This document shows, in pieces, positions 25,494 to 31,872 of a stretch of 64,000 bases of DNA (positions are counted from its first letter, which is position 1; the number at the start of each line of letters is the position of its first letter). The notes beneath the pieces are model-generated. The model searched no databases. It had not been told where the DNA came from and worked only from the letters and a program-made list of their open reading frames with translations. The position numbers were made by a program, and so were the translations under genes. Source of the stretch: Stenotrophomonas sp. UBA2302 (GTDB taxonomy: Bacteria; Pseudomonadota; Gammaproteobacteria; Xanthomonadales; Xanthomonadaceae); contig DDVW01000036.1 of NCBI GenBank assembly GCA_002345545.1, positions 1-64,000 of the forward strand, read 5' to 3'.

Positions 25494-28184
25494 TCAGGTG
25501 TTGAACACCCAACATTTGACTGTCGCGGATTTGGTCAGGTCGCCGGCGCGGATCGCGCTATTCACGGAAATGCTGGCGTCAACGAACTTGTGCCGGCGCG
25601 AATTGCGCAGCAGCTGCCGCATGTCGTTGATCTCGGCCAGCTTCTGCGAATACTGCGCCGCCTTGGCATAGAACTCGTTGAGGTTGATGGCGATGCGGCT
25701 GGGCTCGCGGGAGTGGTTGACCACGCGGCCGTTCTGCAGGCCCTCCAGGTATTCATAGACCTCCCAGAACTGGGTTACCGCCGGGTGGTCGGCGCTGATC
25801 GCCCGCTGCCGCTCCTCGGCCATGTTGGCCAGGGCAATCTGGGTATCGCTCACCATCGCCGCGGGCATGTCCACCACCAGCCGCAGGCAGTCCAGCAGGG
25901 CCAGCATCTGCGCGTGGTTCTTGATGACGCGCTCGATGCGAATCTCCTTGCGCTCGCGCAGCGCGGCCTCCCAGTGCCGGGCACGCTCGGCGAAGGTCTC
26001 CATCACCCTGCCCTCGGCCTTGATGGCCTTGACCAGGAAATAGCTCAGCTGCTCCACCTGCAGCTGGTTGAGGTTGTCGGCCGCTATCCGGCTCTCCGTC
26101 GTCACTTCCGGGCGCTTGAAGTGCAGCTTCACGATACGGGTCAGGATCGCCTCGCTGGCATCCACGGAGGCGTTCTGGCTGATGACGATCGTGCCGCGGA
26201 ACGGCGGCTCGTAGGTGTCGTTGCCGCCGTTGCGGACACCGCGCGTGGCCAGCGTGCCACCGCCGAAGAAGTCCTTCAGCTCGTCCCACTCGAAGGTCTT
26301 GGCGTGCGCCTTGTCCGGCTCGTTGCGATCGGCCTCCAGCAGCACCGTCGGCATGCCGGAGGTCTGCCCCATGGCGCGGGCGCGGCCGGCCTTGGATGAC
26401 TTGGACGGGTCGAAGCCCTCGTAGTCGCTGCGCCCGAGCAGCTTCCACAGGAACGTCAGCAGCGTGGTCTTGCCGGCACCGGCCTCGCCGGTGGCCTCCA
26501 GGAAGGGGAAGCTCTTGTGTGCCGCCCGGATCTGTTCGGCGAACAGCGAGCCGAACCAGAACGTGAGCGCCACCATGCCGTGGGTGCCAAAGCAGGTCCA
26601 CAGCCAGGGGAGCCAGTCGCTGCGGTAGTTGTCGTCATCGCGCTGGATCTCCATGCGGATGGACTTCTGAGTGGTTTTCAGCCGCAGCTTGTCGAACTCG
26701 AAGTAATCCTCCTCGTTGGCATGCACCAGCTCGCCATCGCGCACGGCAATATCACCCAGCACATAGGCACGGTGCTCCTTGGAGTAGCCCACGTAGTCGA
26801 TCGTTTCGACCTTCTTGATGTTGTAGAGCTGGTCCTTCATGACGTGGATCAGCTCGCTGGCGGTGCCGTCGAACACCGCACCTGGCGCGAAGCTGGCCAG
26901 CCGATCGCGGAAGCTGGGGGCATTGAGCGTCTGCGAGGCGGTAAAGGTGCCCTTTACGCTGGGCGCATCGTGCGGGAAGTCGACGCGGAAGAAATACCAG
27001 CTCTCATCCGTCACCTCGTTGCGCTGGAAATACAGCGCCTCCGGGTAGCAGTTGGCGATTTCGCGCACGAAGGCCGCACCGCGCTGCAGCTCCGGCAGCT
27101 TGTCGTCCAGCTCCTCATCGCCGTTGTTCTTGACGTGGTCGGCCTTGAGCTTTTCGAAGCGGTTGGCGTCGAACTCGAACCAGTACAGCCGGGAGCGATA
27201 TTCCAGATGGAACTCGCGCCGGTTGTCGTGGTTGTAGATCAGCAGGCCGCGCTCCATGGCCGATCGGGCCAGCACCAGATCGCCCTGGTAACGGGCCTCG
27301 GCGATATCGTCCTGCCACTGCTGCAGCTGGTCCACGTGGTCGCCATGGGCCAGCGCCCGCAGGTGCAGGTCGTTCCAGTCCACCTTGCGCTCTGCCGGCT
27401 GGGTGATCAGCGCCGCCTTGCAGGTGAACCCCATGGCCTTGGCGCGGGCCACATGCTTGCGCAGGTAGTCGCGGGCGCTGGGCTCGTTGTCCGGCGCCCA
27501 TACCAGCGTGGGCAGGTTGCCCGCCCGCAGCTTCGCCAACGCCCGCAGCGAATCGGCCGGGAACTGGTTGGACGACATGGCGGACACCGCCACATGGCCG
27601 TGGTGCATATGCGCGATCGCGTCGAAGATGCCCTCCACAATCCACAGCTCGGTACAGCTGGCCAGCTGCTCGGCCACTTGCGGCGCTGCCCACCAGGTAC
27701 CGGCAAAGCTCTGCCCCGGTGCGAAGCGGGCCTTCATCTTGCCGAAGCGGTGCGGCCGGTCGATCAGCCGCTCCCACCACATGCCGCGCTCCAGGGCGAA
27801 GCGCACGGTGGCGCTGCCGGCCTTGATCTGCGGGCTGTAGTAGTCAGCCTGGGTGAACAGGCCACGCACCTTGGCCAGCTCGAAGCCGCGGGAATGCTGC
27901 AAGTAGGCCTCGGCCGCCGCGTGAGGGTTGCTGTCGGTCTGAGGGAAGCGTTTGCCCCAGTCGTCGAACAGATCCTCGTACAGATCTTTGACGTGGAGCT
28001 CGCGGCCGCACTTGGCCTGCCGGCCACAGCGGATCACCCACGGCTTCAGGTGGTTGGTATACAGCTCCTTCTTGCTGCAGGACGGGCAGCGCCCGCCGCG
28101 CATGTACTCGGTACCGGGGCGTTCCTTCAGGCCGTAATCGGCCTGCAGGCGCTGCAGCACTTGTTGGCGAACATCTTCCTGCAT
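25494..28184 (-). CDS. P4-alpha-like primase-helicase replication protein
   Basis: An 896-residue protein. Residues 30-60 form a zinc knuckle (CPSC, CGRQAKCG); about 175-260 is a TOPRIM primase core (ELWIVEGIFDAIA with E184, and WAPDNE); about 560-720 is a superfamily-3-like helicase with Walker A GEAGAGKT (566-573). This primase-plus-helicase layout is that of satellite phage P4 alpha. No P2 gpA-type rolling-circle initiator is present, so this is probably the sole phage replication protein. ATG 28184 has no good ribosome site; a tiny ORF ending 3 bases upstream probably delivers ribosomes to it. Confidence 0.88.
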   Translation of the reverse strand: MQEDVRQQVLQRLQADYGLKERPGTEYMRGGRCPSCSKKELYTNHLKPWVIRCGRQAKCGRELHVKDLYEDLFDDWGKRFPQTDSNPHAAAEAYLQHSRGFELAKVRGLFTQADYYSPQIKAGSATVRFALERGMWWERLIDRPHRFGKMKARFAPGQSFAGTWWAAPQVAEQLASCTELWIVEGIFDAIAHMHHGHVAVSAMSSNQFPADSLRALAKLRAGNLPTLVWAPDNEPSARDYLRKHVARAKAMGFTCKAALITQPAERKVDWNDLHLRALAHGDHVDQLQQWQDDIAEARYQGDLVLARSAMERGLLIYNHDNRREFHLEYRSRLYWFEFDANRFEKLKADHVKNNGDEELDDKLPELQRGAAFVREIANCYPEALYFQRNEVTDESWYFFRVDFPHDAPSVKGTFTASQTLNAPSFRDRLASFAPGAVFDGTASELIHVMKDQLYNIKKVETIDYVGYSKEHRAYVLGDIAVRDGELVHANEEDYFEFDKLRLKTTQKSIRMEIQRDDDNYRSDWLPWLWTCFGTHGMVALTFWFGSLFAEQIRAAHKSFPFLEATGEAGAGKTTLLTFLWKLLGRSDYEGFDPSKSSKAGRARAMGQTSGMPTVLLEADRNEPDKAHAKTFEWDELKDFFGGGTLATRGVRNGGNDTYEPPFRGTIVISQNASVDASEAILTRIVKLHFKRPEVTTESRIAADNLNQLQVEQLSYFLVKAIKAEGRVMETFAERARHWEAALRERKEIRIERVIKNHAQMLALLDCLRLVVDMPAAMVSDTQIALANMAEERQRAISADHPAVTQFWEVYEYLEGLQNGRVVNHSREPSRIAINLNEFYAKAAQYSQKLAEINDMRQLLRNSRRHKFVDASISVNSAIRAGDLTKSATVKCWVFNT

Positions 28185-28187
28185 GGG

Positions 28188-28223
28188 TCAGACCGTCGCC
28201 TTCCGCTGGGTGGGGTGTTGCAT
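28188..28223 (-). CDS. 11-codon leader ORF before the primase-helicase gene
   Basis: ATG at 28223 encodes MQHPTQRKATV and stops at TGA 28188-28190, three bases before the primase-helicase ATG. It has a strong AGGAG ribosome site about 10 bases upstream, whereas the replication gene itself has none. The leader block matches that of the gene at 25394 (both read AGAGCC-ATG-CAACA), which suggests duplication. It probably sets replication protein level by translational coupling; not proven. Confidence 0.5.
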   Translation of the reverse strand: MQHPTQRKATV

Positions 28224-28257
28224 GGCTCTCTCTCCTGGTGGTGCGCAGGCGTGGGCA

Positions 28258-28274
28258 GTGTTGGCGCACCGCCC
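28258..28274. repeat. 17-bp leader repeat, copy 1
   Basis: Identical to 25438-25454. On the minus strand GGGCGGTGCGCCAACAC precedes the 11-codon leader ORF by about 35 bases. Its CGGTGCGC core can pair with GCGTACCG in the 3' arm of the small RNA at 29561-29631 (one G-U pair), so it is a possible extra target. Confidence 0.8.
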
Positions 28275-28289
28275 AGCCTGTGGGCGGCG

Positions 28290-28514
28290 TTAAATCAGTT
28301 CTTCAACCGGCGTGGACCGGTTCAACACGTCGCGCATGTCCTCGCTGATGTACTCGGCAATGGCAGCGGTTTGGTCGTGCGTGATGCCTGCCGCGTCTGC
28401 AACCTCATCAGTCAGGCGCGACAGCAGCTCGGTGGCCTGCTGGGCACGCCACAGGCGGTCGTAGTCAGGGGCATTGATTGCCTGCTCATCGAGCAGCGGG
28501 GGGACGAATTTCAC
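28290..28514 (-). CDS. Hypothetical phage early protein
   Basis: A 74-residue acidic helical protein (MKFVPPLLDEQAINAPD through STPVEELI). No motif recognised. Its ATG overlaps the stop of the upstream gene by four bases, as in the rest of this operon. Confidence 0.65.
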   Translation of the reverse strand: MKFVPPLLDEQAINAPDYDRLWRAQQATELLSRLTDEVADAAGITHDQTAAIAEYISEDMRDVLNRSTPVEELI

Positions 28515-28765
28515 TGGGCATCCTCCTGCAACCAGGCGAACAGCAGCTCAGCCTGGCCAGCGGCAAGGAAGAACAGCACCGTGCCGAACTGCACCGCACC
28601 GTTGCTGGCCCTGCGGATCGTTTCGGGGTACTGCGCCAGCACAGCCATCGGCACGTAGGGCTCGGCCTTCAGGCTCACGCAGGCCAGAAAGCAGCAGTCC
28701 CGGTTACGCGTCACGCGGACCTGCACGTCCTTCGCCACGGTTTCCAGCTCGATGGCGGTGCTCAT
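28511..28765 (-). CDS. Hypothetical phage early protein
   Basis: An 84-residue protein (MSTAIELETVAKDVQ through FAWLQEDAQ) with two internal cysteines (DCCFLACVSL). No family recognised. ATG 28765 overlaps the upstream stop by four bases, which decides this start over longer readings of the frame. Confidence 0.65.
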   Translation of the reverse strand: MSTAIELETVAKDVQVRVTRNRDCCFLACVSLKAEPYVPMAVLAQYPETIRRASNGAVQFGTVLFFLAAGQAELLFAWLQEDAQ

Positions 28766-29019
28766 TCCGCACCACCCTGCTGCGGGTGCAACTTGGCCCA
28801 GTCCGCATGGCCGCCCTGGTGGTTCCAGAGCAACGGCGGCGTGGTGAGCAGGAAGCGGCGGATGATTTCGCGGCCAATGGCCTCGGCCACCTGGCCGGCA
28901 GCGCGGTCCTCGATCGGCGCCGGGTTGGCCTGCGCCACTTGCCACAGCGCGGCTAGGTGGCCGTCTGTGATGTGGGGCAGCGCGGCAGTGTCCACGGGAA
29001 TGACGATATCCAGCTTCAT
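28762..29019 (-). CDS. Hypothetical phage early protein
   Basis: An 85-residue protein, MKLDIVIPVDTAALPHITDG through PQQGGAE. No motif recognised. It begins at ATG 29019, overlapping the stop of the membrane protein gene upstream by four bases. Confidence 0.65.
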   Translation of the reverse strand: MKLDIVIPVDTAALPHITDGHLAALWQVAQANPAPIEDRAAGQVAEAIGREIIRRFLLTTPPLLWNHQGGHADWAKLHPQQGGAE

Positions 29020-29189
29020 GCCCGAACCTCCCGGCGTACGGCCTGCGCGCGGCGCCTGCGGCGCTGCGGAATCTGGCCCACGGCCAGCCCGGTATGACGG
29101 GCCGGCACAGGCCGGGTCTGCCACAGGTGCAGCGCCAACGCGCCGCCGGTGGCGGGGACGATCAACAGGATGGCGAGGGTCGTGATCAT
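29016..29189 (-). CDS. Small single-TM phage protein
   Basis: A 57-residue protein starting MITTLAILLIVPATGGALAL, one membrane-spanning helix followed by a very basic cytoplasmic tail (PQRRRRRAQAVRREVRA). Four-base overlaps on both sides place it firmly in the early operon. Function unknown; the size and topology would suit a membrane-acting early regulator or exclusion peptide, but nothing shows this directly. Confidence 0.6.
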   Translation of the reverse strand: MITTLAILLIVPATGGALALHLWQTRPVPARHTGLAVGQIPQRRRRRAQAVRREVRA

Positions 29190-29509
29190 GCGGCGATGCC
29201 CTCCAGGCTGCGGTAGGCGCCATGGGCACACAGGAACGCGACAGCGGCCGCGTAGGCGTCGGCCGGCAGCGGCAGGTAGGAGTGCCCCAGCACAAGCACC
29301 GGCACGCGGTTGATCTGCGCGCAGCGCGCCGGGCGGTAGGTGTAGAGCGTGACCAGCGGCTGGCGAGGATCGGCGCCGTCCACGCGGACGAATGCCGCGA
29401 TGTAGTCCGTGCCGATTTCAAGCTGCAGGGTGTGCCCGAGCGGGGCAATGAACGTGGCTTCGCCGGGCTGAAATGCGAGCGCGGGCGTAACTTGGGGGTC
29501 GTGGGACAT
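29186..29509 (-). CDS. First gene downstream of the small-RNA leader, hypothetical
   Basis: A 107-residue protein, MSHDPQVTPALAFQPGEATF through AYRSLEGIAA. No family recognised. ATG 29509 has AAGGA 7 bases upstream. It stands immediately after the C4/CI-like RNA and its downstream target copy, the place taken in phage P1 by icd/ant and in P4 by the first genes of the left operon. Expression is therefore expected to be under small-RNA control. Confidence 0.6.
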   Translation of the reverse strand: MSHDPQVTPALAFQPGEATFIAPLGHTLQLEIGTDYIAAFVRVDGADPRQPLVTLYTYRPARCAQINRVPVLVLGHSYLPLPADAYAAAVAFLCAHGAYRSLEGIAA

Positions 29510-29545
29510 GGTGGATTCCTTGTGTGAGTTGGAATCCGCCCTCTC

Positions 29546-29555
29546 GCTGTCAAAC
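29546..29555 (-). promoter_or_regulatory. Downstream target copy (seqC/a'-like) of the small RNA
   Basis: Minus-strand GTTTGACAGC lies in the loop of a small hairpin (CTCG...CGAG) about 35-45 bases before the start codon of the gene at 29509. TTGACAG is fully complementary to CTGTCAA in the small RNA. A GGCGGA just downstream (29533-29538) is complementary to TCCGCC in the small RNA's 3' arm, a possible second contact. Confidence 0.6.
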
Positions 29556-29560
29556 GAGGT

Positions 29561-29631
29561 GGCGGACGGTACGCGGTTGACAGACCGGCACAAGGACCGG
29601 CGAGCCTTGCGGCTCCCGCGCACCGCCCGCC
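29561..29631 (-). ncRNA. Phage C4/CI-like antisense immunity RNA
   Basis: A 71-nt three-way-junction RNA on the minus strand. The closing stem pairs GGCGGGCGGTGCGC (29618-29631) with GCGTACCGTCCGCC (29561-29574), 14 pairs with G-U. Hairpin 1 is GAGCC-GCAA-GGCTC with a GNRA loop; hairpin 2 is CCGG-N8-CCGG. A single-stranded CTGTCAA (29577-29583) is complementary to GTTTGACAG copies both upstream (29723-29732) and downstream (29546-29555). The fold and the target-terminator-RNA-target order match P1 C4 and P4 CI RNA, which give immunity by causing early termination of the replication transcript. No covariance search was possible. Confidence 0.7.
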
Positions 29632-29672
29632 ATTGAACTGGCTGGCATGCACCCGGCGCAGCGCCGGGCAAC

Positions 29673-29703
29673 AAAAAAGCGCCGGCATCTGCGGATGGGC
29701 GCT
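29673..29703 (-). terminator. Leader terminator upstream of the small RNA
   Basis: On the minus strand AGCGCC (29698-29703) pairs with GGCGCT (29678-29683), followed by T6. It lies between the upstream target copy and the small RNA, so it would stop leftward early transcription before the replication genes. This is the position of the conditional terminator in P4 immunity. A perfect hairpin CCCGGCGC-GCGCCGGG follows at 29652-29668 and may help processing. Confidence 0.7.
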
Positions 29704-29722
29704 GGTGCGCCTTGTGGTTCGG

Positions 29723-29732
29723 GCTGTCAAAC
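29723..29732 (-). promoter_or_regulatory. Upstream target copy (seqA-like) of the small RNA
   Basis: Minus-strand GTTTGACAGC, identical over 10 bases to the downstream copy at 29546-29555 and complementary over 7 bases (TTGACAG) to the small RNA. It precedes the leader terminator by about 20 bases, so pairing could change folding in favour of termination. Confidence 0.55.
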
Positions 29733-29836
29733 CCGGTCGCCGATTGTGCGGCGACGGGGAAAGCTTCTCTCCATCCGTGGCGCGTGTCAATATGCGTTGC
29801 TTTGTGGTTTTTAAAACGCAATGGAGCGAAGGAAAT

Positions 29837-30433
29837 ATGATGGAGATGAAGCGCGTTCTGCTGTTGTTGATCGTTGCCACCTTGGCAGCCTGTGGCGGAA
29901 AACCACCTGAGCAAAAGTCCACTGACGCAGCCACCGCAGGCAGTCAGGGCGCTGCTGATACGAACGATGAGGCAAAGAATGACGCTGCTATTCAGAAGCT
30001 CCACCGATCCATCGGGGCCATTGATCGCCAGCCCTTTGCCACGCCGCCGCGGCTTGTCCTGACACTGAACGGATCGGGCTGGGACGAAGCCGCACTGTTC
30101 TACGGCTTTGCCGGTGATGCGCATTCCGTGCTGGAAAAGATGAGCAAGAAGGGGCTGCTGCCACAGGGCCACGATCTGGTTTTCATCCTGCGGGCTGAAA
30201 GTACCGATTCCCAGAAGCGGAATATCCTTCACCTTCAGGTGCCAGGAGCTGCCGTCACAGAAATTCTGAGCGCAGGCAACTCCACCGCAGCGTTGCTGGA
30301 GGGAGCAACGATCGATTTCAATGGCCGGATGGGGCGTGATGTTGTCGCCACTTTTTGCGATGGCAACCCCTATCAGGGAACGGCTGGCTTGATGCCGACT
30401 CCTGAGTTTTGCCGACAAGCCACTGCCGATTGA
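29837..30433 (+). CDS. Prophage-encoded lipoprotein (moron candidate)
   Basis: A 198-residue lipoprotein with a signal and lipobox (LLLLIVATLAACGG), then a disordered Ser/Thr/Ala linker and a compact domain of about 130 residues (RLVLTLNGSGWDEAALFYGF through PTPEFCRQATAD). The only mature cysteines besides the lipidated one are two near the C-terminus. Three in-frame ATGs (29837, 29840, 29846) follow AAGGA; the exact start is uncertain. It is on the opposite strand to the early operon and has lower GC. This is typical of a moron expressed in the lysogen, for example for superinfection exclusion or host-surface change. Family not recognised. Confidence 0.75.
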   Translation: MMEMKRVLLLLIVATLAACGGKPPEQKSTDAATAGSQGAADTNDEAKNDAAIQKLHRSIGAIDRQPFATPPRLVLTLNGSGWDEAALFYGFAGDAHSVLEKMSKKGLLPQGHDLVFILRAESTDSQKRNILHLQVPGAAVTEILSAGNSTAALLEGATIDFNGRMGRDVVATFCDGNPYQGTAGLMPTPEFCRQATAD

Positions 30434-30459
30434 ACTGACGAAACAGGGGGAGTCCGTGC

Positions 30460-30681
30460 TCATGCACGCCCCCGTAGCTTCGGCACGATAGGCGTGCTGA
30501 TGACCTGCACCTGCCCACCATTGGCCAGGTGCGCCTCCACCGCCGCACGCAGCTGCTCGGCCTCGCGTTCCTTCTGGGCAGGGCTGACGGGCTTGTCACT
30601 CAGTACCGGCCCTTGAACCAAGCGAGGAGCTTGGGCCGACGCCCAGGCACAGTGGTATGGCTTGTCGGTCGGCCGCTTCAC
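30460..30681 (-). CDS. Hypothetical phage early protein
   Basis: A 73-residue protein, MKRPTDKPYHCAWASAQAPR, with a helical middle (PAQKEREAEQLRAAVEAHLA) and a basic end. Four-base overlap with the Ogr-like gene upstream indicates coupling. No family recognised. Confidence 0.6.
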   Translation of the reverse strand: MKRPTDKPYHCAWASAQAPRLVQGPVLSDKPVSPAQKEREAEQLRAAVEAHLANGGQVQVISTPIVPKLRGRA

Positions 30682-31004
30682 TGGCTGGACTCCGCGCAGG
30701 TGCCGTCCAGCAGATCCATCTGCGCACTCTGCCGTTCAGCGCGGTAGGCCGCCTGCGACTGGATGCGGAGCAGGTGCGGAGTTTCCGGCAGCTCGCAATC
30801 CAGTGCGTTGGGAATGCCGGTCGGGCTGGCCAGATGGGTGATTTCCGTATGGGCGCTGAAGCTGGCCGCGCACACCGGGTTGTCGCACACAAACACGTCG
30901 TGCCGCAGGTAGCGGTGAGCGAGGTGGCTGGTGCGCTTGATCAACGGTGACCGGCAAAACGGACAGCTGAAGACAACCTTGCGACGCGGAACGAGGGCCA
31001 CCAT
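30678..31004 (-). CDS. ogr: Ogr/Delta-like zinc-finger late-gene activator
   Basis: A 108-residue protein whose N-terminal part, CPFCRSPLIKRTSHLAHRYL and then CDNPVCAASFSAHTEITHL, matches the Ogr/Delta zinc-finger family. It has the CxxC...CxxxxC ligands and the F-x-[AT]-H-x-x-I-x tail. P2 Ogr and P4 Delta bind dyad sites about 55 bases upstream of late promoters and recruit RNA polymerase through its alpha subunit. The C-terminal 50 residues are extra compared with P2 Ogr (72). ATG 31004 gives the family-like N-terminus. Three matching dyad boxes lie before the late operons. Unlike P2, where ogr follows D, here it is in the early operon. Confidence 0.85.
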   Translation of the reverse strand: MVALVPRRKVVFSCPFCRSPLIKRTSHLAHRYLRHDVFVCDNPVCAASFSAHTEITHLASPTGIPNALDCELPETPHLLRIQSQAAYRAERQSAQMDLLDGTCAESSQ

Positions 31005-31008
31005 CGAA

Positions 31009-31275
31009 TCATCGGCCCCGCGTTGCTTTGCGTGACAACGCGGCAATTCGAGGGTTAGGCTTCATCCCAAGTGCGACAGCGGCGGCGTGGGATTTACCGA
31101 AGTTCGCCTTGCTGCGGCCGTTGAGCACCTCCTTGACCGCATCGATGCTGAGCTTGTTGTCCCGCGCGAACTGGGTAGCGGTGATGCCTTGGTCGTTGAG
31201 CCACTGCCGGGCTTCCTCCGCAGTGCGCAGTGGGGGCGTTTTCTGCTTCCCGCTGGAAATTGAAGTGGTAGACAT
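31009..31275 (-). CDS. Cro/Cox-like DNA-binding regulator (BcepMu gp16-type)
   Basis: An 88-residue protein with a helix-turn-helix: RTAEEARQWLNDQGITATQF and ARDNKLSIDAVKEVLNGR, then KANFGKSHAAAVALGMK. This matches the BcepMu gp16-type phage regulators. As the first gene of the leftward early operon, divergent from the repressor, it is where P2-like phages have cox or cro. It probably represses the repressor promoter and may help excision. Confidence 0.75.
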   Translation of the reverse strand: MSTTSISSGKQKTPPLRTAEEARQWLNDQGITATQFARDNKLSIDAVKEVLNGRSKANFGKSHAAAVALGMKPNPRIAALSRKATRGR

Positions 31276-31285
31276 GCGCGTCTCA

Positions 31286-31304
31286 TCGCGTGAATTCGCG
31301 TGAA
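31286..31304. promoter_or_regulatory. Tandem TCGCGTGAA operator-like repeat
   Basis: Two direct copies of TCGCGTGAA spaced 10 bases apart (31286-31294, 31296-31304), one helical turn, in the repressor/Cro-like intergenic region just upstream of the Cro-like start codon. Likely binding sites for one of the two regulators. Confidence 0.5.
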
Positions 31305-31333
31305 AGCATGGGGACTAATTAGCCCCCTGTCAA
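31305..31333 (-). promoter_or_regulatory. Leftward early promoter with palindromic operator
   Basis: A consensus -35 TTGACA on the minus strand (31328-31333) with a weak -10 CATGCT 17 bases on (31305-31310). The spacer is a near-perfect palindrome, GGGG-A-CTAATTAG-C-CCC (31310-31326). A repressor dimer bound here would cover the promoter. It drives the Cro-like, Ogr-like and following genes. Confidence 0.6.
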
Positions 31334-31363
31334 CGTTCTTATTGGTCTATTCGTGGAGGCAGG

Positions 31364-31792
31364 ATGGGAATTGGTTCGAGGTTGAAGGAAGAGCGCCAGC
31401 GTCTGGACATGAACCAGACTTCCTTCGCGGAAGCGTGTGGATCCGGGAAGCGGCAGCAGACGCGCTACGAACAGGAAGAGCAGATCCCTGGCGGCGAGTA
31501 TTTCGCGGGTGCGGCCCTGCTTGGCGTTGACGTGGTCTACGTGCTTACGGGGGCGCGGCGTGACGGACTGACCCCTAAAGAAACCGCGCTTCTTGCCGCT
31601 TATCGTAATGCTTCGGAAGAACTTCAGCGGGCGGCGCTGTCTGTACTTGGGATCAGCACCACGGCTTCATCGCCGCGTGGCGTGAAAGCCAGAGTGACAA
31701 TCCGAGATAGTGAAATCGGCCAGAACATCAGCACAACCGGAAAGGTCAAGCTTGAGGATTTCACCATCGAGATGCCTTCCAGAAGGAAATAG
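31364..31792 (+). CDS. XRE-family phage repressor (C/CI-like)
   Basis: A 142-residue protein. Residues about 3-60 are an HTH domain (GSRLKEERQRLDMNQTSFAE with the recognition helix GSGKRQQTRYEQ), then GGEYFAGAALLGVDVVYVLTG, the usual end of XRE repressors. A helical linker follows, then a beta-strand tail, RVTIRDSEIGQNISTTGK and VKLEDFTIEM. It is divergent from the Cro-like gene across the early promoter and ends at a good terminator, so it is the probable lysogeny repressor. There is no LexA-like Ser-Lys protease site, so induction by RecA-driven self-cleavage is not expected. Confidence 0.82.
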   Translation: MGIGSRLKEERQRLDMNQTSFAEACGSGKRQQTRYEQEEQIPGGEYFAGAALLGVDVVYVLTGARRDGLTPKETALLAAYRNASEELQRAALSVLGISTTASSPRGVKARVTIRDSEIGQNISTTGKVKLEDFTIEMPSRRK

Positions 31793-31817
31793 CATCAGCT
31801 CCAGCCTCGACTTCCGA

Positions 31818-31842
31818 AGCCCGCGCACGCGGGCTTTTTTTT
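31818..31842 (+). terminator. Rho-independent terminator after the repressor
   Basis: AGCCCGCG (31818-31825) and CGCGGGCT (31828-31835) form an 8-bp stem with a 2-base gap (closing pairs will open to give a larger loop), followed by a T8 tract. Confidence 0.85.
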
Positions 31843-31872
31843 ACTCAAATCAGTGAAGGCAGTAGAGAAGTA

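Noticed and set aside
26517..28658. 713-codon plus-strand frame opposite the primase-helicase
   Set aside because: Antisense to a gene with zinc, TOPRIM and Walker motifs; low-complexity Val/Leu/Gln/His composition, no ribosome site.
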